64,000 nt of DNA from Ectocarpus siliculosus. Lineage: Eukaryota > Sar > Phaeophyceae > Ectocarpales > Ectocarpaceae. The DNA is taken from assembly GCA_000310025.1 (NCBI GenBank), contig FN649746.1, positions 1,295,907 to 1,359,906 on the forward strand. The letters are read 5' to 3'. Of this stretch, positions 46,601-60,000 are shown one piece after another. Position 1 is the stretch's first letter. Each line of letters begins with the position of its first letter. The notes under the pieces are model-generated. The model saw nothing but the letters and a program-made list of their open reading frames with translations. It searched no databases and was not told the DNA's origin. Both the position numbers and the translations under genes were made by a program.

Positions 46601-49600
46601 CACCTGAGAACTTGGCAGAATTATGTTCATGCTCCGAATTATGCCAAAACCCAAGAGCTCGAGACACCTTTTTGTGACCCCGGATAAGAACCATTAATAC
46701 CTACGGTATTTTGCAGTCATTTGTAGCCTTAACCCTAGGAACGAAGAACCCCCGGCGTCGGCCAAAACAAGAGCTTCTTCAGTGCGGGTGTTTCCTCTGT
46801 AGTCATGGTTCGAAACTATTATACTCCTATTTAGTTTTCTCAGCGGAGTGTTTGCATTCTGCGTCCCTGGTATGATTTTTTTCTGCTGCGTCCAGAACCA
46901 GCATACATTGGGGAACTTCGTGGGCCAAGGAGGTATGTGTTAGTTCTGTGGAGTCGCCGGAAACAACCAAACACACACACGCCTCTGGAGAAGCAAGCTA
47001 GACGAGAGTGGCAACGCACCGTCGCTGAGCTTCCCCATGAACTTTCCGCGGATCTCTTCCCCGTTGAAATTCGTCCGGACCTCGGGGGCGGTCTTGTCCA
47101 AAGCGTCCCTGCAGTCTTTCAAGAACCTCCGCATCTGCGTCTGCCGCAGGAACTCCACTCTAAGGAGCACGTGGAGAGAGACAGCGGGCGTTCATCGAAC
47201 ACCAGAAGCACGTGGACGTGTCACGGCGGGCGTTTATCGAGCGTCAGGTGGAGAGGTTTCGGTCTGATATGGCAAATAAAACGTCGCCTGTGCTCCCGGT
47301 CAGTTTCCTCCTCAACCTTGGTGTGGATGGACCAACTATTCGTTTCGCGTCCTGAATGGTGTTCACTTCGAATCTTACACGTTGCTTCTGCGGTTCAAGC
47401 ACGAAGCACCCACTTCATAAGGCACCCGGGGGGGAAGGGCGGGAGGCACAGGGGTGCGACGACACGTGGGGGGGGGGGTTAGATAAGTTTCTGATACATG
47501 AAGGTTAATCCGTAATGCTACCCAGTCAGCCTAATCCACGAGATCTACAGTGTTAGTCCAATGGATTAACCTTTGTCTAACAAGGGGGGTACCCTTACCG
47601 TTCATCCCAGTCTTGGCCTGTTTGCTCCGGGGTATCGAGCTTCGCCAGCTCTCGGATCACCTCGTAGTCTGCCTTGACGGCCATGAGCTTGGCCACACGC
47701 TGCATATCCCCCGCCAGGCATGCCTGTGCCTCTTTGGAGAGCCTATCGTTGGCATTGTAGTTTGTCGGCTTGAACGCACGATCCGTATATTAATTGGAGC
47801 AGCAGTGCCGCCGGCAAGGCCTACTTACTGGTGGAGACCCATGCTGAACTTTTTTTGTTGTGAGTTGTGGTGCGTTCTTGCGAAACTCAGTGGAAACGTC
47901 AGACCAGTAGATAGGAAGAGATAATTGGGAGTAGACATTGTATTTTGGGAAAACGACACAACAGGGTATACCCTGGTCGAAAAGCGACTCAGCAGGGTAC
48001 ATACTGTGCAGCAGCGTGGAATGCACTCACACGATTGGTCAAAGCCCACTCTCACCCCGCTGCGTCATAAAAAGCTCAGGGTATACCCTGCCGTGGCTTC
48101 TTTTCTCAAAAACTGTACCCTGTTTTTCGGAAAAGTACCCCGATTTTTTCTCATAATGTTCGTATGCTGAGTATCGAGTCGAATATGGAGGCCCCACCTA
48201 CGCTCAAACGCGTGCGTCACGACGAGAAAACTCGTTAAAAACCTTACCAGCGAGACTAGCCTCCTTGTGTCGGGAAGCTAGCGGTGGCTGCAGCTACGGG
48301 GTCAAGAGACGACGCTTCATGCAACCAACGTTGACGAAAATGACAAACGTCTTAAGAATCCCACTCTAAGAGCTCCCAATGCAACCCTAATAAAGCCTAC
48401 GCCTTGGCTACGACACCGGGGAAAATAAGCAACGCCTGGTTCTCTTCGTCGCCCGCGTGATGATGCCTTTGCTCGAACGAGAAATGAAAAACTACCTTGC
48501 GCCGGAGGAGTTCACACTACCTTGAGCCACGATACATCACACGAAACGAGATGGAGACACGAATCGCGGTGACAATGCTCTCCTCTCTTTCTCCCCCCCT
48601 CTATTTCTGTCAATATGTTTGCGTCTCTGTGTGTGTGTCTCTCTCTGATCGCTCCCTCAGTTGTCCGTTCCGTTTCCCCTTTAGATGGACTCCCCGCTTT
48701 TCATCCGGGTTCGAGTTCGACTCACGTGATGCGGCTCCGTCGGCTCACGGTAGCGTCTTCCACGTCTAGACACACCTCGCCCACTGCTCTCTGGTGCGCG
48801 GCGAGCTTCACGTCCACAGCCTAGACATCGAGGGCACGAAAATCGTGTCGATGTCTTGGTCAAATATCTTGCTTCGAGCTGTATTGAGAACGCCAAACAG
48901 AAACCTAGTGCGATCTGGTCCCTATTCATCAGGTCGAAAAGATAGCCAACCCCAATACATGTACCCTAAAAATGTTGGTCTGGTTATTCTCTGAACCAAG
49001 ATCGAACGATCGAAAAAGCGAACACCATCACCACCACCAGCAACCAGCAACGGTAGCGACAAAGCTCGGCACCTTCCAAAAGAGATCCTTTGTAGATAGG
49101 GCGTGCACGCCGGCCTCCATCTTCCTGAGCACCGTCACGATGCCGACACTCGACCTCTGCAGGGTCGATACCTTTTTTCGTCCGCGGTCCCCATTGCCAC
49201 GAGAGGAGAAAGGTTGTTCATCAGTTTGACCGGCGATGCTTGTGATCATGAGTGACGCGCATCGTTTGCTCTGATCTGAAGCAAAATAGCTAACTGATTC
49301 TGGATGGCGTCTATGAGTGTAGAGGCCCTGTGAGTACAGGGTCCACCTCGATGTTACAGAAAGGAAGAGATGTTGGCTACGGCTGTCCCAAACAGGGAGC
49401 GCTAGCGTTGTATTGTAGGCCTCGTCAGGATCTTCATGTGAACAAGGCGTATGTGTTTCCGCTCGGCGACTGCGGAGGCGTAAGAACCTTCGCTTGTGAT
49501 GGACAAAGGCTCATCCATTAGGCCATTCAGTCAGCAATTTTCGATGGACTAGCCTTCATCAATCAGCTCTCAACAACCTTACATTTCGGTGTTTCGATAG

Positions 49601-52600
49601 CAATTTTGTCGTCGAAAATCGAGACACGATGCCGAAACCGGCGGGTCACTTAGAGCAACAGGGACAGCAACCCAGCAAGCCAAAAAGTGTTCGTCACCGC
49701 GCGGAGAATAACACCGGCAACCTTAGCGTCAACACGCACCATTTGCGCGGCATCCTCCCCTTGCCGCCTGAGCGCAGTCCCCAGGTGAGCGAGGCTCAGC
49801 CGGGCGACGTCCGACGCAGAGCGGTCCACGAAGTCATTGCTCCTGTAGTTGTTTCCGCTACCTCCTCCGTGGGAGGCTTCAAAGCGCACACCGCCCCTGC
49901 TGTTGTCGGAGCCGCTCCCGCCGCCACGGCCCCCGGTGCGGCCCCCGCCGCCTCCGCCGCCGCTGCTACTTGAAGGAGAGTCGATGAAATCCTTGCGTAG
50001 CGGTTGGGGTGATGGTAATAGAGGAAGATGAGACTACGATTAGTTGTTGTGGTTGTTGTTTGCTGCATCTTACCCGTTCATACAGTCAGCACTTGCCCTA
50101 GGCGCACTTCTGTACCCTAGCATCTCTCTCGTGAGGGGGAAGGGGAGAGAGGAGGGGAAGTGTTCCAGCTGAGATCTCGACAAAGATAGAGACGTCGTGG
50201 GGACAAAACATAAAAGTATGGACGGAGCCAAGAATATAGGTTGATATTGGACTGCCTGAATTTCGGCCAGAGGGCGAAAGGGCCGGGGAGGGGGTCAGGG
50301 TACGGTGCGAAACGAAGAGGCTGGAAACAAGGTATTTTTCCAGGCGGGGGTCGGGAGGAAGAAAGAAACAGACGAGCGATAAAACTAGCTCTAGAAGCGG
50401 CGAGGTGGTACCAGGGTCGACGAAGGGGGCTGGGAGAGATGGGTATTTTAAGAGGGTGGAAGGACGCACCGCAACCGTCACGACATGCCAAGGGCAAGAG
50501 GCATGGGGGTGTGTGCTCGTGTTGTGCATGCCTTGGCGGTTGGACCTTTGACCACGTGTCCTCGAGAAAAAGGAGCATTGTTCTCACAAGGCCGATCACC
50601 GATGGCCAATCGTTCCTTCCTACTATGCCAAACGTGGTTCGAAAAGGTTTTCCCTATCCTATCTTGGAAAGTGGGAGGGAGGAATTATCTACCCAACGGT
50701 GTTGACACGGATGCTGAGTGGTCAACGCCGCAGACCCCCCGCCTCTCCTGGCTACGCAATCGACCCCCCCCCCCCCCCAAGGAATCGATCTAAGGGCTGC
50801 CTACGCAAAGAAGGAAAGTTTATTACGAAAAAGACCAGGCAGGGGGCACGCAGACCCTATCCCGAACCCCAACCTTAGCCGGTTCTAGACTTTATCTGAC
50901 ATGTTTCCTTACTTAAAAAAAAAACTGCGTAGATGTGCTCGACGATCTTGTATGTTGCCCGATATACTTGTGCCTCTCGAGAAGGGCAGAACAACAGGAG
51001 GAGTGGTCACGAGCCAAGCGTGTCGGATGGTCGTTTCGAAGTAATGAATCGATGTACGAAAATGTATTCTACTTGCCATAATCGCGGACGATCTCTCGAA
51101 CCCATGGTCCGCTGCAGGTTTATGGTTTAACTTCGAGTATACCGCCGGTACCACCTACCACTATAAATACGCAGGACGCAAGGGTGGGTCATTGAGATTC
51201 GAGGTAGGAGCGAAAAGGGGCATGAGGACGAGCGCGGTGGTATCTTAGCAATGGTGACCCACCTGATCTATGACCATCGTGGTGAGAGCATCTTGTACTT
51301 CCTCTCGTAGTTGCTCCGTTGCTTGTCTGGGCGGGTGATGAGGGCACCGCGTTGGCCCATGGTGTTTGGACGAAGCGAAGATAAGAAGCGTGAACAGATG
51401 CTGAAAGGGTGACCGAGGCGTGCTTAAGAAGACCCAAGAGCACCTTGTGTGTGTTTCTTGTTGTTTGTCAACTCCAACAACATAACACCAACGACACCAA
51501 CGACAACAACGACAACAACAACAACAACAACAACCGAGACTCACTCTGAAGACTCTCCCAGCACGCTCTGCCCAGTCCTCAAGTCCATGATCTCGGCCCC
51601 GTTGCTTGCGATGAGACGCCTCAGCTCGCTCTCTGCTCTAGCCAGCTCCGACTCTCCCGCGGCCACCCTCTCCAGCGTGTCCTCTATTGCGGTCGTCTAC
51701 TCGGTAAGTGCCGAAGTCGGAGAATTCAACGCAACAAGAGATTTGAGACGCTGGCTTGGAGAAAACGGTATATGACACAAGATAACACACCCCCTTGACC
51801 GACTTTCAAAGCTCGATTTCTTAACAGCAGGAAGAATCACAGCGCCAAAAACGGCGGCGTTGGAACCATCTCGTCGAGATATAGCTTTTCGACAATGTAT
51901 CATTTCGTTTTTTACATCCTCTTCGTCGTGGAGTAATCGAGCTTTGAAAATCGGTCCAGGGGGTGTGATATCTTGTGTCATATACGGCACTCGCTTTGGT
52001 GCCCGTCCTGTGTGAGCCTCTCCCCACGATTGACTCCCACTCGCGCGGCCATCTACAATGAACAATTGCCACATCGGGGGTTGGTTGCGAAAGGTGTTCG
52101 AAGAGCTGGCCACTCTCTTGTTTCGGTGGTCAGGGGTGGCAAAGGTGTTGGAAACGAGCTGGCCATTTTTTTTGTTGAGGTGGGGTTGGTTGTGAAAGGT
52201 GTTCGAAGAGCTGGCCATTGTTTAGGTAGGCATGGGTTTTCAAAGGTGTTGGAACAACTGCCCGCTCTGCAGTTTACGGGAGCAGGAAAGAAATATCGAC
52301 GACGGCAGTAGAGCACCTGGTTCTGAACGGCCTTGTCGAGACGCTTCCCCATCCTAGTCTCCGCCTTCTGCAGCAGCGCGTCGCACTCGTCGGCCCTCGC
52401 CGCGGCCGCGGTCGCGCCCGCCATCGCCTTCTCGGACAGAGCTCTCGTCCCCGCTACCGCACCCTGAAACCCCTGAAGGGGCCACAACCAAAGGAAGGCT
52501 ACTTTTTCAATCAGCGCGCACACACCCCCACCAGGGTAAAGATAGACATACGAGAGAGGTATGGCTATGGCAAACCGTGTCTTTCGGAGGCCGAAAGGAG

Positions 52601-54029
52601 TTCTAGCAGCACGTTAGAAAGGAGAGTCCAATTCAATAAAAAAATGCATTTTTCGCTGAATGAAGTACGATCATGCTTTTCGGCGACCTCCACCACGAAG
52701 AAAAACAATCTACACTTGTCGTTCGATACCAACGGATGCAAAGCGGGAGGGGAGGGGGGCGTCCGGGTGAAGAAACTTCCGCGTGTGCACCCAACACAGG
52801 TCAAAGTATTGGTGCAGTGCAGTGCACAACGTAATTTTCCAACGCCGGTACGACGAAAGATTGGATGATGGTGGAAAAGGAAGAAATACGTGGCAGTTTG
52901 GAAGAGCATGAGGAGTATATCTCCACTTGCGAAACCAAGGCCCTCATATGTGCCCGAGATCCCACTTTCTTTACCATGTTGCAACGGGCGTGATATTCCA
53001 CCGCATTAACGTCTTTCCGTTTGATTTACCGCCACTCGACGTTTCAAAATCCCCACGGCCTTGCCTCTCTCGTCTGACAAACTTTGATTTGGGGTCACGC
53101 AGACTGAAGCTTGCGGGTGTGTATGAGTTCAACTTCTACCGCGCAAGAGGGGTTCAGCTGCGCTTCGTTCAAGTTTTTGTCACGAGCAAGCGCCTTCCAT
53201 CTGTGAAGGTGGTCGCCTCGCCCTTGCCCTTACCTCTGCCTCGTCTTCCGATTTTTTTATGTGCCGCTTCAGCTCGGACCCCACTTTCTCCGTCGCTGAC
53301 CGGGCATCCCCCCTCGCCTTGCTCACTTCCGCCTTCATCTGTCCGAATTGTATTCGTAGAGTATTGATGGAGTGTTGATGGAATATTAAGGTGTGTTGAG
53401 GTCGGGATTTGTCAGGATGGGCTAGTACATCCAGGGAAGAACGAGGGAGTTTTTAGTTGTGTGCATGTCGCGCGAGCACAGGGTGGTACCCTCCTGTTTG
53501 TACGATGTGACTATGTAATGTTGTTTAAGTGTTCTCGTCACCATCGCCGGCAAGTTCTTCCTGCCGTACGGTATTGCATCTCCACAGCTGAACAGCTCTG
53601 ATCGGGCGTCACGCAGAAAGGAGAATCCCTCCGACGCGCATGTCTTTGCTTTTTATGTGCGGAAAGAGCTAATAATACACGTGCAGCAGTTGAGCCTCCT
53701 CGCGACTCGGCGTTCGTAGTACTCTATCACCGGCCAAACAGTCTTGCCCAAGTCTCCTCTGCTACGTGCCAAGGATAGCACTACACCCGTACCCTCCACG
53801 ATGTACGTGCTTTCCAGCGGGATTTTGGGATATCTCAGGAGCCAGGGCCAGCCATACCTTAGGCTCTAACATGTACTTATTTGCGCAATAAAAGCAGTAG
53901 TTGGATTATTGCATTTGGGCTTTGTCTGGTGTGGTGAACCCTGTACTGATGGTCTGTGCACCGACCCTGGCCCTTTTCTGTTTGGATCAGCACCGAATAC
54001 GATGGGGCGGAGGAATGTTGAGGCAGAGG

Positions 54030-54061
<32 letters not shown>

Positions 54062-57000
54062 TCAACGACAACGACAACAACACAACCACCAACACCACCC
54101 AACAAAACAACAGCAACAAAAACTCACCCTCGCTTCCGCCCTCGCCGTAATCGCCTCCGCCTCTTGTCGAGCATCTGCCTGCCCTTCCCGGCGCGAGTCT
54201 CCCACCAGCAACCGGAGGGCGGCACACTCCGCGTTGGCATCGGCCGCAAGCGAGGTGGCGTTGCGCACTCGGGTGTCAAGGTCGGACTGCCGGTCGCTGG
54301 CGGCGTCCATCGCCTCCTGCTCATTGTAATTTCGTTTCGTGTGCGTCGCGTTGTTCTTATTGCTAATATTTTTCTTAATTTACATAGGTTGTTTTTTTTG
54401 TTGTGCTTTTTGTGTGAATGGAAGGAATAGTCCTCGATCGGGCCCCTCCTGCTCATTGTTATCCCATTTGTGTGCGCCACGTTATTCTTGTTGCTTGTTC
54501 ATGTCTTGTTTATTGTGGGTTGTTTTTTGTCTTTTTTTTGTGTGAACGGAAGGTATTGTCCTTGGCTGGGGATATATCACTCTGGTTCTTGGGTGCTGTC
54601 TCTCTTGTGTTTGTTTCTCTGTTGTTTCATTTTTGTCTCATTTTCATGTGTTCGATTTCCTCTGCAGCTTCGGCGGTTGGGCGAGGCACACCGCGTATTG
54701 GTTGTGTTGGATGGCGCAGCTAACTCACTGCCTCCCCCTCCACGTTCTAGTCGAGCAATTCATTTCGTGGAATCGTCGAGCAATTACTTTTGTCGAATGC
54801 TCCACGACGCACAAGGTGCCGACACCTGTGCATATACTAGCGGCGGCGGTGCTGAGGTCTCCCCCTTCAACAAATATTTCGACTCAAGTACATCTCCTTC
54901 GGCTCTGGCAGCCTTCCCACTGTCGGGAGACCGTACATCGGAACTCCTCCGTAAGTACGCTACTCCGATTTTGTTTTTCTTGGGGGGGGGGGGGGGGATC
55001 ACGTCGAGGCTTGTTCTCAAGTTGTGTTGCTCGCGTGTCTTACGGCGCCTAGCCTAGCTCTCTGAGGAGCGTGAAAATGGTCGATCGCGCTTGTGTTCGT
55101 GGTGAGGCCTCGCACTCTCTCTTCCTTGCCAGCACTGTCTTTCGGGGGGCTCTACAAGCTCTACTACGCCCTGGCTAAAATCCCTACTAAGCCTGACCAC
55201 AAGCTCTACTGAGCCCAAACCACGGCGCTCCAGCATTGTCTTTCGGGGGCTCTGCAAGCTTTACTAAGCCCCAAAGCCCTACAAGGTCCTAGCCACGGCC
55301 CCGCGAGACGGTCGGTGGTTATTCGTTGTCATACCCGCGTGTCCTGCGACGAGTGTTCCAGCTCTTCCGCGAGGGCGGAGAGGTTAGCCTCGGCGTCTTC
55401 CAGCCTTGTCTGGGCGTCCTCCAGGGATGAGGAGATGGCATCTTGACGGTCGGCCTTCTCTTCCATGTGCTCCTTGAACGTCTCGTAGTCCTCCTGGAAT
55501 GGGGTTCGGGGTTCGGGGTTGGGTTGAAGTCGGCTGGGCCGAGACGGAGGGGGAACCGCGGCGCAGGGCCAGACAGGTGGGCCACACGCAGGGAGAGGAA
55601 GGATGATGCAAAAGTGTGGGAATTGACGTGGTCTTGTGCGTTTCATCCCCAGGTCTTCCAGGCAAGACCAGTAGAACGCGGGGGAGGGGGGGGGGGGGGG
55701 TGTACTCATAGTCATAGTCGTGCATGCCGTAGTCGTTTGACCATTGACCTCGCATCCCTACAAAGCCGGGACGGAGCACGCCGGGTTCTCACCGGACCAG
55801 GCTCTCACATCACCAAGCGCGAAGCGCCGTGAGGTATTTGGCGAGTCGCATGAAGGGTGAGCTGCATCCTGCTAAGGGTGTTCGGCATCTTGTGCTTACC
55901 TCCTTGCGTACGGATGACAGCTACGTATGACTTAATTTATTTTCTGGTGCTTTCACTTCCAGAGACAGTTGTAAGCACTGTGTAACTGCCTCGAGGAAGC
56001 TTGACCATTTTAACACAACGTGGTGCGACCATCCCCCGTTGCGCGGAGTGAGGGTTCTCGACCCCGCACAACATGATCTACTCGACCACCATGAACGCGG
56101 GGGGGGGGGAAACAACAAGCGAACGGGAATATACCGAGCCAGGGTCGAAGATTACACTCCGCTCTGGTGGGTTGACCTCTATCAACTACTCAGTAGCCTT
56201 CGCAGGGTTTTTCGACTAAGCAAACATGTTGGATAAAGCATGTAATCGGGGAAGTTGGGTTAGGGTTAGGGGTAGGGGTAGGTTCTGCGTACCCCCTCCC
56301 TGTTCTATTTCCTCATAAGCTTAATTTCTCGCGAAGGTGGTCCCAACTGCTAGGGTCGACCAGCGCCTCGTTCTGTGGCCAAGGGCCCACTACATTTTGA
56401 GCAAGACATGGACGACACCTGTAGGCTCTCGAAGTCCGCCATCTTCACGTCTCCCTGCCCGCTTCCCCCCGAGATTCTCCCCTCCTGCAACACCCTTTCA
56501 ACGGCGTCCTTCACTGCCTTGTTGAAGGTCTCCGCCTCCGACGCCTCTTCGTCGTCGTCGTCGCTGCCGTCGGGGCCGCCACCGTAGCCTCCGCCACTGA
56601 TCGTCCATTTTGCCAACCAAAAAAGGGCAAGCTCGTTGAAGAAATAAGACAACTGCTGTTGTTTGTTGAAAGCCATCGAATTGCCATGGCGTTGTGAGGG
56701 TACGGAAATAAATACGGGGCCCCCGACGTCACCGTCGTCGCTGCCGTCGGGGCCGCCGCCACCACGATTTGGCCAACAAAAAAGGCAAACCGGTCGACAC
56801 CAGCTCGGTCAGGACAGGTTGACCTGTAGTATTACTCTGTGTTCTACTCGCCTGCCAAGCCTAGTCTGCGAAACAGCTGTGTGAGCCTTGCCTAGAGTGC
56901 GGTGTTCTAGGAGCCCCTGCATAATTCCCGTCATCCGTACGCTCATTGCCACACCTTAGGTTGCCGCGAGCGTTGACGTACGGCCCACTTCCCTTCCTGC

Positions 57001-60000
57001 GGGCCTGCGATTGGGTCAGCCCCTGAACCATGCTCAGCAAGCTCGCCATCTACCGTGGGTGTACGAGAAGGGAAAAGGAAAAGCTTGGGAGTGTGAACGA
57101 TGATACGTGTGGTAGTGTCGGTGGGCGTCTGTGCTCTTTGCTTCTATATCAGGATTGTATTCGATGGCGTCAACGCACGGCTTCATTGATCTTGATACTG
57201 TTGCTCTTGTTGATGGCTCGTTGTCTTCACTCAGCGAAAAATTCTAGTTGGGTTGCTCCATCCATGTATTTTGAGGGACGTATCACCGTCTTGGACGTCG
57301 AACCAAGGTAGTGTGGGTTGAAAATATACAAAGAGGATTATGTTGCAGGGCGACACCCTCATCCATTTCAAAATAATTCACTTGCGTAAACGAAAGAAGA
57401 TACATAGTAAGATACAGAGCACAAAGAATTGCACCGTTGGCGTGTATGCAGAACCAAGGGAAAAGCCTTCGCGAAGCAAACAAAGAAAAAGCAGTCCGTA
57501 AAAGGCAAACGTAGCGAATTCTCACTTTGACGTGTACGCACGAAGTGGCGGCGTGTGCGAAGGAAGGTGGTGGGTACACGATATGTAGCAACCCCAAACT
57601 GTTTCTTTGGTGTAATCGAAAGCGATGTGGCTACGAATTGTCATGATGCCGGTGGTATGACACGCGTCACACGAACTCCGATTCCTGGCGTGTGCCACCT
57701 CTCGCCGAGCGGTCGCACGCACACAACCGAGGCCGAAACAAACAGACAATTTAACTTACGGTAGAGGCCAGAAAAACTTCGCTATGTCCCTTCTCGAAAC
57801 TGTGTACACCTTTCGTCGACGGCCAGCGCAAACAGCCCCCCCCCCCCCTGTTGAGAACAAAGCCCCGTCCTCTCGAGGACGCGTGCTCAATGGTCTAGCC
57901 GTTAGGGCATGCAAAACGGAAGGGTACGCCCACCCGCCAGGAGGTTTTCAGAGTCCCGGCGAGGTTTCACCACCCAAACCTTCACCCGAACCAGTTTAAC
58001 CGCGGCCAACATTCTAACGTTTCGCGCATGTTTTGGAGGCTTGCCACGTATGGGGAGGGGACACTTGAAGTTCTCCCAGAAAGAAAGAAGAAGGACTCCG
58101 CTCGCCTTCGAGACGAAACATGCGGTTGGTTCGAATATTCACCGACACTGGAAAGCGTCTGCGTCAGTTGGACCAGTACGGATATTAGAAGGTACATGTA
58201 CTGAGCCGAGACCGGAACATTTTTTTTAATGTAAAGACAACACCAACAACAACAACAACAACTGGTGATGAACTCGTGAAAAGAGAGCAACCGAGCGGGT
58301 GAGCTTCACAACGGAAGAGTCACCTGCTGGTGCACCACATCCTGCATCCTCCGAAAGCGGTCGCTCAGCGCCGACTCAACAGAAGACTGTACGGCAACAA
58401 TCTTGTCATCAGCGGCGCTCACAGCGAGCTGCAGGTCGTCGGATGTCACCCGGGACTCGATGGCCATCTGTAGAAAAAAATGCCAGGGGGAGGAAGGGGA
58501 CAGTCAAGTGGTGTTGCCTCAATTCCATCGGTGTTTCGCCCTCACAAGAAGCCAGGAGCGAGGAACGGGGCCGCGGTCATTTTGAGGCTGGGTACCAGGA
58601 ACCGTCAGGTCTCGCCGCCTTCCCAGGTTCCAACTCCCTGGTTGATCTCACTCTGACTATCTTGCTTTTAGCCGACTGTCTCTGTTTCCTCTGTTCCGTC
58701 CTGCTCTCTCTCTTCTCTCTTTACGTATCTCTCTACCCCTCTCTCTTGTCTGTGTTCACCACTTGGAGAACCGTACACTCCCGGTATTACGGGCGATACT
58801 CCAGGGTAACTCAGGCAACCTGCGGAATCGCAATACTCCGGCTGCGTCAAGGGGGATTACTTCTATTGTTCGACCAGGGTGCAGCGCTATAAGACCTGGC
58901 TCCGCGAAACCTACCTGCAGTGAAATATGCACAAGGCAATCCGTTTTCGTTGTCCTCCGACGGACTGAATAGAAAGTCATTCGTTTATCAACCCCCCCCA
59001 GTAATATTGCTAGCACGAGTCTCCCTTCTTGCTCTGTTGAACACAAAGGTTGTCCCGCGTAGGTAAACATTTTGTGTTCTCCCATTCAATCACTGACTTT
59101 GGGAGACTCCCACGCAGCGCGACAACAAGAGACATGCGGCTGTACGAGAGAAATTTCCCCCTACAAGCATGGTGTGAGAGCACGACCGTGAGCTCGTCGA
59201 GTTGTTTCAATAGTGCGCACGAAAAGATCAGCGTGAAGCTGAAAATGCAAGTGCACATCTCACTCGAGTTTCCATATTCCTGTGCATCTCAAAAGACCGG
59301 CTAATTTCGGCGATTTGCCGATACAACCCTACGCCCTTGGCGAGTCATGGGTAGCTCATGGTAGGTCGACGAGCAACAACGGCAGCGACCAGGACCTGTA
59401 TCCTCTTGATCTCCATCGACTGCGCCAGGGCATTGGTCTTCTCTCTTATCCCCTGCGCCTTTTCCCGGCGCTTGCAGGAGGAAGCGAGCGCCTCGAGCCT
59501 GTCGGAAAGGTCCCGGACCTCCGCCTGCATGGCTGCACTCGCCGCTGCGGCCTTTTTCCGAAGGCCGGTAGCGCTGCGCATCACCGGGCTGCACGTGGGG
59601 GAATTGGAGCGCGTTCGTGGGGGCTCAAGTGGCTGTGACGAACGGGGGGGGACACTGACCCAAGAAGAGGAGGCCGTTTTAAATTGTGTTTTTGCGAGGT
59701 AAAGACGACACCTAAAGGATGCTGCTGTGGCCTCTTCAACGGCGTAACTCTTACTCTTGGAAGCATGCCTGCCTTCAGCGCTAAACTACTGCACGCCGGC
59801 CATTGTTGCCATTGAGATGTCTACGTCGGCCTTGTCTTCATGTGCTGAGATGTCCAACGTTGTAGGGTAGCGGGTAGAGTTGGGGGAGGGGGTTAGAGCG
59901 CATGTCCGCCATGGAGCTGAAGATGTACAGCGCGTGTTGGGCTTCAGTATCACCATGCAGGTCTCAAGCCTATGGTAATTGTACGCGGAACAGGACACCA

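Noticed and set aside
54339-55057. Hydrophobic Cys/Phe/Leu-rich plus-strand frames resembling membrane segments
   Set aside because: T-rich intron DNA of gene E (pyrimidine runs read as Phe/Leu/Cys). The verified exons on both sides are on the minus strand.
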